Shown here piece after piece: positions 48,035-60,459 of a stretch of DNA of 64,000 nt (the stretch's first letter is position 1; each line of letters opens with the position of its first letter). This DNA comes from Hypsibius dujardini (lineage: Eukaryota; Tardigrada; Eutardigrada; Parachela; Hypsibiidae), in assembly GCA_001579985.1 (NCBI GenBank), contig LRSR01001105.1:1-64000 (forward strand), written 5' to 3'. A model generated the notes under the pieces. That model worked only from the letters and a program-made list of their open reading frames with translations, did not search any database and was not told the DNA's origin. The translations under genes were made by a program, and so were the position numbers.

Positions 48035-51000
48035 ATGACCCAAGATCACCCTGATTTTTCCGCGGTCAACCTGCACGACCTCTCCCGACGACTGCACCGG
48101 CTCGAGCATGATCATCAAGGTCTCCAGAAGGCGGTGGAGACCCTCCAACTGGCCAACGAGAGCCTGGAAGCCAAGAACCAAGCCCTGGAGCGGGAGGTGC
48201 TCCATCTGCGGACCGTGCAAAACGACCGCGCCATCGGCACCAACAACGCCTTCGCGGAGATCGAACGCGATATGGAAGACGCCGATGAAACGTTCCGACA
48301 GATCTGCGCGGCGCTGAGGGTGGTCGATGAGCGCATCCCCTTGGGACTCGATGTGGACTGGTTGAAGGCCGGCTCGGACGCGGCGGCGGCCCCGGCTAAA
48401 GTGCGGAATACTCGAGAGGGTATCCTGAAATCGCGGTCACGGAAACCTTCGCTCCAGCCGGGGCAGCAGCAGCCCCAGCAGGCGACGATCCCCGCGGGAA
48501 ACTGTCGGAGCGTTAGCATTTCTGGCGAACGGTATGTTGACAGTTGGTTCGTCCGTCTGTCCACTTGTCTGTCCGTCCATTCGTACGTCCGTCAATCCGT
48601 CCGTCTGTCCGTGCGTCCGTCCATCCGTCCGTCCGCTTGTCTGACTGTCCCTCCGTCTGTCTGATCGTCCGTTCGACCGTTCGCCGGTCCGTCCGTCCGC
48701 CCATTCGTTTGTCCGACCGTCCGTCCGTTCAGACTAAAACTGCCAGTTTCGTTATGTTTCATGAACGTATAAATATTTTGTCATAAAAAGGAGCAGTGTT
48801 GACACTCTTTCAATATTGAAAAACTGAATATTAATGATTCTTGTAACTGAATACATACGGCAGGATATGAATAGTGTATACGGTGCCGGGATATCTCGAC
48901 GTTTTAATTTAGAAAATAGTATCATCAGCAGAAATTTCGCCTAACAGAACAAAATGAAATGAGGAGCCCCGCAATTACGCCGTACGGTGATGAGGTAGAT
49001 TACAAGGCATCTCTCGTGCGTTTACGGTTTGGATCACTTGTAATTCTCAAAATTCATTTTGTAGATACCGTTTAATGTATCGAAACAAACTGTCTTAAAC
49101 ACAGTACGTATTAGAATTTTCACTGTAAAACATTGCTATTGCTATTGCTATTTCTACCCGGGCGAAAATCTGTAGAGAGAATTTTCAGGCATACAAAAGC
49201 CCGTTATATTGGTTATAAAATGCGGAAATTTAAAATAATGATTCTGGATTGTAGGATATCGTTCTTTAGTTCTTTCTAGGGCACGACATACAGTACACGC
49301 GTATGCTTCGTGAAGAGTGGGCGGCGGAGAGAATATTTATGTCAATGTGCCAATTCTTGTTGACACTGAGGTTAATGCGCTGCATATGTTGCCGTTTTCT
49401 CCGTCTCGCGTTTATTGTTTCTCCGTCGTCTCGACCGCCGTGTCTGTGTTGATTATATTTCCGCACTGCAAGCAAACGATCGAGGAGTGGAAAAAGCAGG
49501 GGGACTTGTCCTATTGCCTTGCCTGTAAGGATGAGCTCGTGGTCTAAAGTTTTGACTTGCACGTAGGACATAAATTGGCAGCTGGTTAGATCGGCGGAAT
49601 TGATTTTTATTTAGGGAGCGCGAGCGCGAGGCTGTTGATGGCTTTCTGAAAGGGGGTCTTGAGGGATAAGACAAAAGTGCGCACTCATCGTGCCCTTGAT
49701 ATATATATATATAAAGTGATTAGGTATTATTGGGTGCCCGGCCGGGTGGAGAAGTGGATCGACCAGTTTGGCAATATTTATAAATGGAGATGCCCTTGTT
49801 TCACATTTATGGAAGCCAACAAGCAAGCGAGATGAAAATGTGTGGAACGGACGCCAAGTGTGCGAGCTAGCGCGGATTTGAAAACATGGTCAACATATGT
49901 GTACTCATGCAGCCAGGAAGGACTAAAATCAAACGGATGCGGAGGAGTTTTTTATTTTGCTATTACTAATTATTACAATTATAATTACTAAAACTAATAA
50001 GTTAACTAACAGACGTTGAAAGCAGGATTTCAATATAGTAAAACGGGTACGGAAGTGGATGTGACAGTAATGGAAGGCGGTTTATACAGCGGTTTCTCAT
50101 AATTTATATATAGTATATATATCATTACATAAATTAAAAAGATGACAAATCAAGCTGAATGAGATTGTTAGTATGACTTTAAAAAAATCGGTTATAATTA
50201 ACGCGGCGACGCGTTTCTGGTCAGAAGTAAATTAGTTACGCATTACGCCATCAACAGCGCAGCGACTCTTCATGCAGACTACCTAATTGAGCACTACACT
50301 CCAGCACTCTGTTATTGCAGACAGATGTAGACCCCGCCGAAACAGCTGCGCTCTCTCTCATTTTTCAGGTCTCAGCAGCTCCTTAACTATCTCGCGTTAT
50401 GGTCTGTTTTTGACAAATCCTTGTTGTATCCTCCGGTTAAATTCCCGTTTGCCCTAGTAGGGATGCTTCCATTATTATTAACGCTCTATACCCCACTCCA
50501 CCAAATTAACCTTTGCCAGTCCGTTCAACCTGTAGCGTGACATACAATTCAGCCATACATTACCCCCAATATCCTTTTTCAGACCCATTCCGAGCAACCT
50601 AGAGGAGCGGCTCCGTCTGGCGGAGGACAAACTCAAACGCCTTTGCAAGGTGCAGGAAGTGAGCGACCGGAGCCTGGCGGAGGCGCAGAAGACCATCAGC
50701 GACCTGCACGTCAACCTTCGACCGGCGCAGGTCCTGGCGAAAAAGTTTGTTGACGCCAACGGATGGACGGAAAAAGAGCTGTCACACTGGCGGAATGTGT
50801 TGAGTGCTGATGGGAGTTACGGGTCGCCGCTGCTGCTGGCTGCAGCTCCGGAAGGCGTAGGCGGTGGCGCCATCGGCGCTGGTACCACGGGAAAGAAACC
50901 CGGAAAGACCGTCACGATTCAACGTGAAGCACATTCCGTCCCGGCCAGCAGAGACCCTGATCTGTTGGTGGCGCCACGTTCTGCTGCGGGGAATGATGCC

Positions 51001-51105
51001 AAGTTAAGGCGGCACATGCGGAGGAAGAGTTCGTCGGATTTGTTGTTTGTCCCACCGCCGGGTGATACACGGCCAATGTCACTTTTCTACTGCACTATCA
51101 TGTAG
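48035..51105 (+). CDS. Unrecognised coiled-coil protein with a C-terminal CaaX box
   Basis: Exons 48018-48531 (first ATG at 48035) and 50583-51105 join in phase to about 339 aa. It opens MTQDHPDFSAVNLHDLSRRL and forms a coiled coil with Leu heptads (about residues 15-70: LHRLEHDHQGLQKAVETLQL, and LEAKNQALEREVLHL). A Pro/Gln/Ser-rich basic linker follows, then a second helical part after the intron (LEERLRLAEDKLKRLCKVQE) with FVDANGWTEKELSHWRN, and a low-complexity tail. The last residues are SLFYCTIM. C-T-I-M fits the CaaX rule for farnesylation (Met at the end, as in lamins), so a membrane-anchored protein is likely. There is no lamin rod or Ig fold. I do not know the family. An extra 5' exon is possible. 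Confidence 0.75.
48548..48732. repeat. (GTCC/GTCT)n microsatellite
   Basis: A degenerate array of GTCCGTCC, GTCTGTCC and CGTCCATC units, starting about 15 bases after the donor at 48532. It differs from the other arrays in having CpG-containing units. Confidence 0.9.
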
Positions 51106-54100
51106 CGTTTACGAGTTTTTTGTTGTTTTTTTGTGTGTTCCAAAAAGAGACAGTCAATAGTAGTGCGAAGATACAGCGCAGTTATGTCTGTATATAAATT
51201 AGGAAACAAAAAGCAATCTGTTTTGCTGCTAACCTTCGGGACTATGGATTGGATTGTACATTATTAGACAAATATTAAATATGCCTTGTTGTAGATTGAC
51301 CGATGTTGGCGTCAGGCGACGGAAATGATGTCCGCCTCCCGCTTTTGCGCTGCTGTGCACGGATTGACTTCATCATGATGCCGGCAGTTTGAAAAGGGCA
51401 GGTAGTGGGACTGGAACACTCTCAGAAAGTTTCAAAAAAAAGATGCGTCCGTCGATCAGAGAACTCTCTGCTCCGCTCAAACCTTTCCTTGCACAAAATG
51501 CTGTGAATGTGTGAATGACAAACGTCTAACAATGAATCAGAACTAAACCATTGTGGACCGTGGTTCAATGATTTGATTTGACTCAAGTGAAAACGTAGGA
51601 ACTGCCTATATAGATGTGTATTTTTTGTCGTGCACAGGTTTTAGTAGCCTCTTACATAAGTATCCGAATTGTTTTCAACTGAGTACTAAGTTGAAAACGT
51701 ATGCAGCACCGTAGACAGAGTGACGCTGTTATAGCTATAAACTCCGCATTTCGAACTAACGTTACAGCCGAAAATAGCTTGCCTTTCATAGTAATGTAGT
51801 TGTCATTTTAGAAATCAAATCAAAAGAGAGTTGGGTATGGCGAACCCTGTTGGTGCTGCGATTGTCATTAGCCCGTGGGAAGGGCTTGCTTTCTCCACTA
51901 ACTATACCGGTACTCGTGTGCCGCCAAATTCCCAATGTAAAAGTACGAAGAAAAGTATTCCAACGAGAAACGCCTACCCGCGGATGCCCTTAAGATGACC
52001 CCATTCTCTAATTATCATTGGGATATAAAATAGGTACTCTAATATTCATCCGCGGGGATTTAACTACAAAATGGGTTAGTGCCCTTCCGCGTAGATTTCT
52101 TCCATTTTTGGACATTGACATCGTTGCAGTGGCAACCGTTCTTCTTCACTGTTCAACTGCAGTTGAGTGGGGGCTATCCAATTCACAATTTTTTCTTCTA
52201 TATGTGACACTGTATGCTAGGGATGCATCAAATAACGAAAGGCACATTTGATTTGATTTGATCTGATTTTGAAAGTCATTTGATCATTTGATTTTGATTT
52301 AACGGGGCTTGTGAAAAAAATGTTCAATTTCTCATTGTTTTGGCAGGTTTTTGCTTATGCAGTTGTACAGAGCTCCCCAAATGAGGTTTATGAGAATTCT
52401 TTATTTGAAGTAATATGTTAAATATGTTACTAACATTATTCCAAAAAATTAGATGTATACAATGTACAGTACATTGAATTCTTATCACTCCTTTTGCCTA
52501 ATAATACAGAAAACCATACCCGATCGCTCAAATGACTACCAAGTATGTACTATATATTTTTGTTCAACGTAAATCTTTCCCAATTAGCAATTACATTTCA
52601 GAATATTATGTTTTATCGATATTTCAAAAACATGTCCCAACTTAATCACATTTAACTGGCAATCATTGCTAGCTTGGCTATACCCGTAGCTTTGGTTCAA
52701 AGTCCGACAATCAATTTCTATGTGTGACCCAGGGTTTGGTCAATTTATCATCAAAAGTCCTCTCAAAATGATGAAAAAATATCAATTTACGGAGTTTTGG
52801 GAGGCAAAATTGGCTTAAAAATGCAAAAAATTAAATCAAAACCAAATAAATTTCTAATCTAAAACGGACTCGATTCGATTTGAATTTGACATTTGAGATT
52901 TGATGCCATCCCTACTGTTTATACAGCATATACCGTAAATATATACTACAGCTACATGGCCCACGCGGAAACGATTACTGCAGCCCACAATGGATGGTCG
53001 AATTGACGACACTAACGCACCAGCAACTGGGCTGTACTTGTATATGACGTAACAACAACACAGGTCGGCGGTCTAGATTGCCGCTCATCTCACCAACACA
53101 GGATGACGGGACTGGACGGATGAAAAAATGTGACGGGCCGTTATTTGCTCTTGACAGATGCACACCGTCGTATATAGTTTGCCAGTTAAGCCCCTTCTCA
53201 TTTATCCATCCCATCCGCACCCTCCTCCCGAACAGCAGTGACCTGTCTGTCTAAACTGTCAGCCCGCCCAAAAAGAGAAAGGAAATCATCGATGTCTCTC
53301 AGTCGATCCGCAAGGCATTTGATGACGGCTCGTCAGGTGCGCACACAACAAACTCAGGCGTCAACAGACCATATGAAAAGTCCCCATTTTTCACGGGAAT
53401 ATAAACAGCCATAGCATGTATATACATACAAACACATTGACAGGCAGACATATTACACACGCTCGGATGGCAGGCGGGTAGGCAGGCAGCGAGAGATCCA
53501 TGACGCAACCGCCATCGCAATCCATTGAGAATCTCAAGCGAAAAAAAATCCAGCACTTTTTATCAGCTGTCTTGCACACGAGTGACCTTTCACCATGGGT
53601 AGAATAATTTATCACGCTTTTGTCTTCACTTCCGGACAGCAATGTCCCTTGAGACTTTTGTGGAACCATTAAGCGGTGAAGGAGGAAAAAACACGCAACC
53701 GAGACGACCAAGCCGCAAAAACGGTGCGTCAATTCACTGTTGGTGGGTGGAAAAAGGAAAGGTAAGCGACCATATATACCATGCGTGCAAGTATGAGGTT
53801 AAGGCATTGATTTGCGGTGTGATGATGTATTGCATACGTGTACGCACAGGGTGGCTAATTAGGGGCTCCCATGTTTTCCCCATTTGTCAAGGAGCGTGCG
53901 GATCATTTTGCCAATCAGTTTTGAAGCGTCCGGTGTGTCGAGCGCAATTCAGCATTCCCGTTACGAGCACACGACAGATTGAGAGGAAATCCTTCAAACG
54001 TATATACCGTACATACATTTATACACAAGGTACAATATACCGTATATACACAGTAGTTGGAGGATGAGATTTAAGCTTCCGCTTTCGGGCTAAATTGAGG

Positions 54101-54346
54101 GTCGTGTGTGTGTGCTTATTTGTCTTTTAGCTTTCTCCCATCTTCTCCTCAATCTGTGGGCTGATGTGCCTGTCTCGTCTGTAGTACAGTCTCGGCTTCG
54201 TGTGACCCTGCTGGCTGTGCGGGATCTGATATAGGAAAAGTATAAAGGGAGTGCGCGAGGCGGAAACCCTCATTCCGGCTATTGTTCGTGATCAGGGAAC
54301 CCAGCGGGTGCGGCGATACACATAGCAAGACCTTAACGAGACCAGG
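51106..54346. other. Intergenic stretch with one element
   Basis: No gene recognised before histidine decarboxylase. The element at 52218-52914 is the only structured part I can support. Confidence 0.45.
52218..52914. mobile_element. Element with AGGGATG...CATCCCT ends and a GATTT-rich body
   Basis: Left end TAGGGATGCATCAAAT and right end ATTTGATGCCATCCCTA are inverted copies. The inner sequence near the ends is built of TTGATTTGATTTGATCTGAT-like words. The flanks CTGTATGC and CTGTTTAT match at 5 of 8 bases. The terminal AGGGATG is shared with the hAT-like MITEs, but the body differs. Non-coding. Confidence 0.6.
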
Positions 54347-55382
54347 ATGAATCCAAATCTCAGAGGAGGAGGAGGAGGAGGAGGAGGAGGTGGACCGCCT
54401 GTTCACAGTGGTGGTGGTGGCAATGCCGAGACGATTCACAACATGGACTTTGCGGAATATCGAAAGCGAGGTAGGTTTTTGAAGCCTTTTAATCCTCCAT
54501 GATGTTTGCTGCTATGAAGTATCTTTCTTCTGTAAATCAATGTCGGTTCAATATGATGTCCCGGACTTTCTGCAATATTGTACTAAAAACGTGGAATGTC
54601 AATCATCATAACAATGAACACTTATTTTTTTGCCATTACAGTACAACCTCAACAACGCCTGTACTCTAGTGTGAAGTAGGACATAATAATTTTTATTTCA
54701 CTTTACTTGGTCGCCTCAAAAAGCTTCTATAGTATTTCAGTTTTTTAAAGTATATTCTAAATTCTGTATGTCCGAATTTCAAAGTATTTCCAAGGGTGAG
54801 AGTGTATCGAGTCCGTCTGTCTGATGTGAGCAATACATCGTCCCACATCGCTGTTGTGTGTCGGTGGGTTGATGGCCTTTCTGATTTTTACCTTGTGTGA
54901 CCTTTTACCCTGCTTAAAGATTTTTATATTTTACTAATATCTAGTTGTCCTTTTTTTCTGTTTAGCACACTCGTATAGATATCTAATGTATATATACTAA
55001 ATAGAGGTCTTGAAGAAACTTGCGGAGGCTAATTTAATCTATAAAAGCTCAAAACAAAAACACGTCCGTTTGTTTGGTATAGGCAAAGAAATGGTGGACT
55101 ACATCGCGGACTACCTGGAGAACATCCGCAGTCGGCGAGTCTTCCCCAACGTTCAGCCGGGCTACATGCGCGACCTGGTGTCGGACAGCGCCCCGCAGGA
55201 CGGGGAGGATTGGGACGCCATCTTTGCTGACGTAGAGCGTGTTATCATGCCCGGGGTAAGCTTTCGCTACCACAAAGATCGAGTTATCAATATGTCATTA
55301 TTTGAGCTGACAACTTCCGAAATACCGGCACCTTTTAAAATCCTCAAATATAGAGTCTATCTGCCTGTCTTTACTCTATCTA

Positions 55383-55430
<48 letters not shown>

Positions 55431-58400
55431 CAGACAGACATGTGTTCGGGGGTATAATTTTACTGATTGGATAAAGATCATGTGTGCGTATGAGTGTGTG
55501 TGCATTGGCTGCAGGTGACACATTGGCAAAGTCCCTATATGCACGCATATTTTCCGGCTCTCAACTCGTTCCCTTCGCTGTTGGGCGACATGCTGGCGGA
55601 TGCAATCAACTGTCTCGGTTTCACCTGGGTGAGTCATTTTCTATTGTGGCTCTCGCGCTCCGTTTTTGTTCTTTCTCTTTTCCTAGAATACAAATTGAAT
55701 CTTGCATGGTCGAGTTCCCCTTATCATCAGGCAGGCCGTTCTCACGTTTCCTTGTTTGTTCCGGGCGAAAAGCTGTCGACGTGTCGGGCCGCTCCCAGAA
55801 ATTTAGACGTGGTAGTTTAAATTTAAAATTCTAGTGTTGCAAACCCGTTTTGCATGTAATACCGATGCCAAATACCTGCCCTGAAATATACCGTGAATAG
55901 AGAGAATTTCCTTCATTAGATTTGAACTTGAAAAAAATCAATTCAGCATTCACTAAGTTAATCAAAACAGAATTTTATGTTTCTGCTTTGATAACATGTT
56001 TTTTCTAGACACTGTTCAACTCTTCTATTTACAGATTGATTTCAGATAGTTAAAACTTTAGAACGCTAATTTATAAAGGCTATTATAGTAATTAATTTAA
56101 ATTTCATACCGGCAGCTATTTTGATCTGCACTAAAAAGAAAGTACAGAGCCCTATGTACAGTAATGTCTGCTTTTAGAAATCCATCTCAGAATAAGCTCT
56201 ATTTGTTGGTTGTTTCAGGCGTCAAGCCCTGCGTGTACGGAACTGGAGACAATCGTGATGGATTGGCTGGGCAAGATGATTGGTCTGCCGCAGGAGTTCC
56301 TCCACAGCACCTCCAACAAAATGTCTGACGGCGGCGGAGTCATTCAGGTATGCGTGATTATCCCATACCTCGTAAATCACATTCATGCCACACGACCGTA
56401 AAATCCATTTTTCACTCGGGGTGTGACAAACGCAAGCAAAAAAGCCCCACGTCAAAAAAATTACAATAGAAGAATGGGGAGGATAAATTGGTATTGTCTC
56501 GATGACGAAGCTCGCCTACTACTACGTATATCCCATTTTTGCAGACCACTGCAAGTGAGGCAACCTTCGTGGCACTTTTGGCGGCACGCACGGAAGCAAT
56601 TCGTCGTGTCCGACAAATCAGGCCCGACTTGGACGACGCGGAAATCAACAGTCGCTTAGTGGGATACTGCTCGGATCAGGTACGAAAGGTCCAAATATTT
56701 TAAACTAAAGGACAAGGAAATGGGCATTTACTTGAGGCAGATGCATACACAGGTAGGCAAGTTGCAGACAGACAGACAGACGAGAGATTAAAATCAGACT
56801 GGCAACATTGGCAACAAATTATAGCCTTGATCAACCAAGGCAGGATTGTAACCAAATCGGTGTGATCACATGATAACTTCCGTTTTCTCTTCCCCTTCAC
56901 CACACATATAGGCGCATAGCTCGGTGGAGAAAGCCGGTCTAATTGGGCTCGTCAAGTTACGTCTGGTGAACAGCGACGCACAAATGAGTCTGCGGGGTGA
57001 GGCCTTCCGCTCGGCTGTCGAGGCGGATGTGGCTGATGGACTAATTCCCTTCTTCGTAAGTCGAGTCGAGGGGGAGCACATCGCCTCTTTTCGCCCTAGG
57101 TACTCATACCTTACCAACATGCCAATCAAATCAAATTTCCGGGTTATGTGCTAACTAAATCAATACCTACCAATCTAATCTTTACTTAATTAATTTTTTT
57201 GCATTGCAACCAAGCAAAACAGTAACTGAATCGACGAAGCAAACTGCTGCTGACCTTTGGATAAAGATACCGTTTGAAAAGCAGTGTTCATGGGGTTTTA
57301 TTTCTCGGCATATCCCCATCGATGAAAAAGGCGATGAAATGCTTGGAAAAACTTTACAAACTGTCGTTTCCTCTCGTTATTTGTGGACAGTTATGCGCGA
57401 CACTCGGCACGACAGGAGCCTGTGCATTCGACAATCTGATGGAACTCGGACCCATCTGTAAGCGTTCCCATCCTCACGTTTCCCATTCATCCCCGAAGAA
57501 TCCCCCGATGATAAGTCGGCGTTTGTTGTTGATCCCCACTGGCGCACGTGCCCTTTCCTCTTCCCATGTGCCTTGCCTGTCTGTCTAGTTAGCCGGTTAC
57601 AGCACGGATAATTAGCCGATAAAAGTGTGTGTACTGTGTGTGTGCCTTATTATGAGGATGATCACGGGAATTCTTTCTTTACGAGTGGGTACATTGTTTG
57701 AGGCTTTACATACAAAGACGTTGTCTATGTACTGTAGGCCAGGAGGAAAACATTTGGATGCACTTGGACGCGGCTTACGCGGGATCAGCGTTCATCTGCC
57801 CGGAGTACCGGTCGTACCTGCAGGGCGCCGAGTACGCACAGTCGTTTGCCTTTAACCCCTCTAAGTGGTTGATGGTCCACTTTGACTGCACCGCCATGTG
57901 GTGAGCGTTTGACTTGGACAAAAACGGAGATTTTCCCTCCCGATCGGTGTGGTTTTTCTTCACACAAATACCTGCCCATATACTATGATTTTACATTGGG
58001 TCTCGGGCTGGAAATCATACCTGCGGTTTAAAAAAAATATATGAATGAAAAAAACTTCCCGTGCCACTTTATGGAATGGGCCCGGGCTTGATTGATTAAT
58101 TTATTAGCAGTTTTACATTTTTTTATCCCAACCAATATTTTTCAGAACGCAAACTTATTTTTTTAAATTTACTAGAAGCCTTCTAAACTCAAAAAATAAA
58201 TTAAAATTTAATTTGAAACGTAGAAAGAAAGTGGAAAGAAAATTCTGGTAAACAAGGCCGGAGAAGAAAGCCAAAACCGCGCTGCAGCGGTAATCACGAG
58301 TTCGGAAAGTGTTGGTGGCGCCACTGCTATCTTTTTGGATTTAATTTTTCACGGTGTTCCTCTTAGTCAATTGTCAATTTGTCCGAAAATTGTCAATTTA

Positions 58401-60382
58401 TTGCTAATATTTTGCAAAAGTTTTCTAGTAAATTAAAATATAAGTTTCCGTTTTGGAAATATTGCTTGGAATAAAAAAATGTGAAACTTGCTGGTGAATG
58501 AATCCGTCAGGCCCAGGCCCATAGCACAAAGTGGCACAGGAAGGCTTTTTCTTGCCAATTTTTTTCTGAAACCGCAGATGTGATTTCCAGCCCGAGATCC
58601 TAATGCAAAATATGATACATGGACTGGTAATTGTGAGAAAAAATCACATCGATCGGGAGGAAAATCTCCGTTATTGCTCAAGTGAGATATATGGTCTGCC
58701 TTGATTCAGCAATTGTTATCAACAACTATTGAAATTTAAAAGTTCTCTCTATCTCGACCTGGAAAAAAATGTTTGCTTCTTTCCAAAACAGGGTTAAAAA
58801 CAGCCGTGCTCTTCATCGAACCTTCTGCGTGGACCCTCTTTACCTGCGACATGAGAAGTCCGGCGATGCTATCGACTATATGGTATGAAGCAATCTTTGC
58901 GGAATACACCTTGCTCTTCACCTTTTATGCTCTTTCCTAGCACTGGCAAATACCTTTGAGTCGTCGTTTTCGCGCCCTGAAGCTATGGTTCGTCCTTCGA
59001 AGCTTCGGCGTTAAGGGTCTGCAAAACCACATTCGACATGTAAACGCCACATTTCGCAGAGCACATTCAGTTCTAATTACTTAGCTGATCGTCTGCTCGC
59101 TACTTCTATAGGGTGTGGCATTGGCCAAGAAGTTTGAGGAGATGCTGCGAACGGACCTGGACTTTGAAATCCCCGCCGAACGCATCCTTGGCATGGTCGT
59201 CTTCCGACTCAGGGTCCGTCACTTACCCGCAACAGATCGCGTCAAAATGTATGGTAGCCAAATGTGAAACCCCCATATCTTTTAGGGGGAAAATGAAAGA
59301 ACTGAAATGCTGCTGAAACAACTCAACCGTTCCGGGCTGATCCACATGGTACCAGCCAGTCTACATAACCGCTATGTTATCCGTTTCACCGTCACTTCGC
59401 CCTACACCACACTGGAAGACATCACCCGAGACTTCAATATTATTCGCACGTTCTCCAAAGTTTTGATTGCTGAGTTTGTGAAGAAGGAGGCCAAGAGTCG
59501 TGCTGAAAGCAAACGGCAAGGTGCCTCGAACGGAACCAACGGCGAGACCGAGGAAAAGAAGGAGTTTGGCGTTAGTTTATTGCTGGCTAACAGTCCGTTG
59601 TCGCCCAAGTTTGTCAATGGAAGTTTCGGTACGCACGGACAGACAGACAGACAGACAGACAGTCAGACAGACATATATACAAAGAGATAGACAGACAGAC
59701 AAATAGACAGGCAGACAGACGGATTGTCACAAAATTGAGCGTGCTGATTCCTGTATCTGAATGGAACCTTGTCATTCCAGCGGCCATCTTCGGAAGTTCG
59801 GAAATTGCCAAAGAGTTCGCTCGTCAACTGAACCGCCATCTTAATCTTTACCACATGCAAGGTCGCCGTCGGCCGTATCGCAAGCAAGCCGAAAAGCTGA
59901 TGAGCAAAAACCGACAGTACAGTCTGGATTCACGCATCCAATCAATCTGCGACACCATAGAAGGCTACCTCCCGGATCTGGACGAAATGAACTCTGAGTA
60001 CACGGACGGTTCGCCGGATGAACTCAACGGCGAAGATGGTTGCGGAGGTGCAGGCGACATGTCACCGAGTGTGCCGCTACGGGGTCGTTCTAAATCGGTA
60101 TGTGTGGCCGCACTGGATCCGCACGAGCTCGAGGACCCTGACGCGGCGTACCAGCACTTTGCAAAGCACGTGTTGATGCTGCATCGTTCGCCGTCGCTGA
60201 ATGGGATGCGCGAGTTGCACAGCCACCATAGCGGCGGGAAGAGTGACTCACTGACTGGTCATCCAATGCAGCCGCTGGCCGGTGGGAACGAAAACCATCA
60301 CGGCCACGATGAAATCATTGAGACTAAGTTGATTGTACCGAGTGGCGACGGTCGTGGTGTGGTTAGCAAACGAGAATCTTAA
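54347..60382 (+). CDS. HDC: Histidine decarboxylase, complete
   Basis: Thirteen exons join in phase to 761 aa: 54347-54470, 55083-55255, 55515-55628, 56219-56347, 56545-56679, 56912-57055, 57391-57457, 57738-57900, 58792-58882, 58941-59039, 59112-59213, 59286-59628 and 59781-60382. The PLP enzyme makes histamine from histidine, the transmitter of arthropod photoreceptors and mechanoreceptors. Seen: [49 protein letters not shown], His227 ([11 protein letters not shown], stacks on PLP), Asp306 (HLDAAYAG), PLP Lys338 ([12 protein letters not shown]) and [14 protein letters not shown]. It is HDC rather than DOPA or tyrosine decarboxylase because of the post-catalytic block [20 protein letters not shown]+FAAIF, which insect HDC also has (LLLSNSPLSPKVVNGSFAAI). 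The N-terminus carries a poly-Gly run coded by GGA repeats. The long His/Ser/Gly-rich tail is not conserved. Confidence 0.97.
55378..55432. repeat. (TGTC)n microsatellite
   Basis: Pure TGTC run in HDC intron 2. Confidence 0.95.
57912..58683. mobile_element. 772-bp foldback element with arms near 300 bp
   Basis: The left arm (CGGAGATTTTCCCTCCCGAT, then GTCTCGGGCTGGAAATCATA, CCGTGCCACTTTATGGAATG, CAAACTTATTTTTTTAAATT) is matched over its whole length in inverted form from about 58390 to 58683. Identity is roughly 75-80% by eye. It fills nearly the whole of HDC intron 8 (57901-58791) and starts 12 bases from the donor. No coding frame. Confidence 0.85.
59636..59722. repeat. (GACA)n microsatellite
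   Basis: GACA array in HDC intron 12, starting 8 bases after the exon edge at 59628. Confidence 0.95.
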
Positions 60383-60449
60383 TTAGACTAGTCAACATAT
60401 ACTCTACTTCTTGCTATAATATTTTCTATAGGCTAGATGTTTTCCTTTA

Positions 60450-60459
60450 AATAAATAAA
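60450..60459 (+). promoter_or_regulatory. Poly(A) signal of HDC
   Basis: Two overlapping AATAAA hexamers about 70 bases after the stop codon. Confidence 0.75.

Noticed and set aside
49266-49571. 101- and 76-codon frames within the coiled-coil gene intron
   Set aside because: No homology, and they overlap each other on opposite strands.
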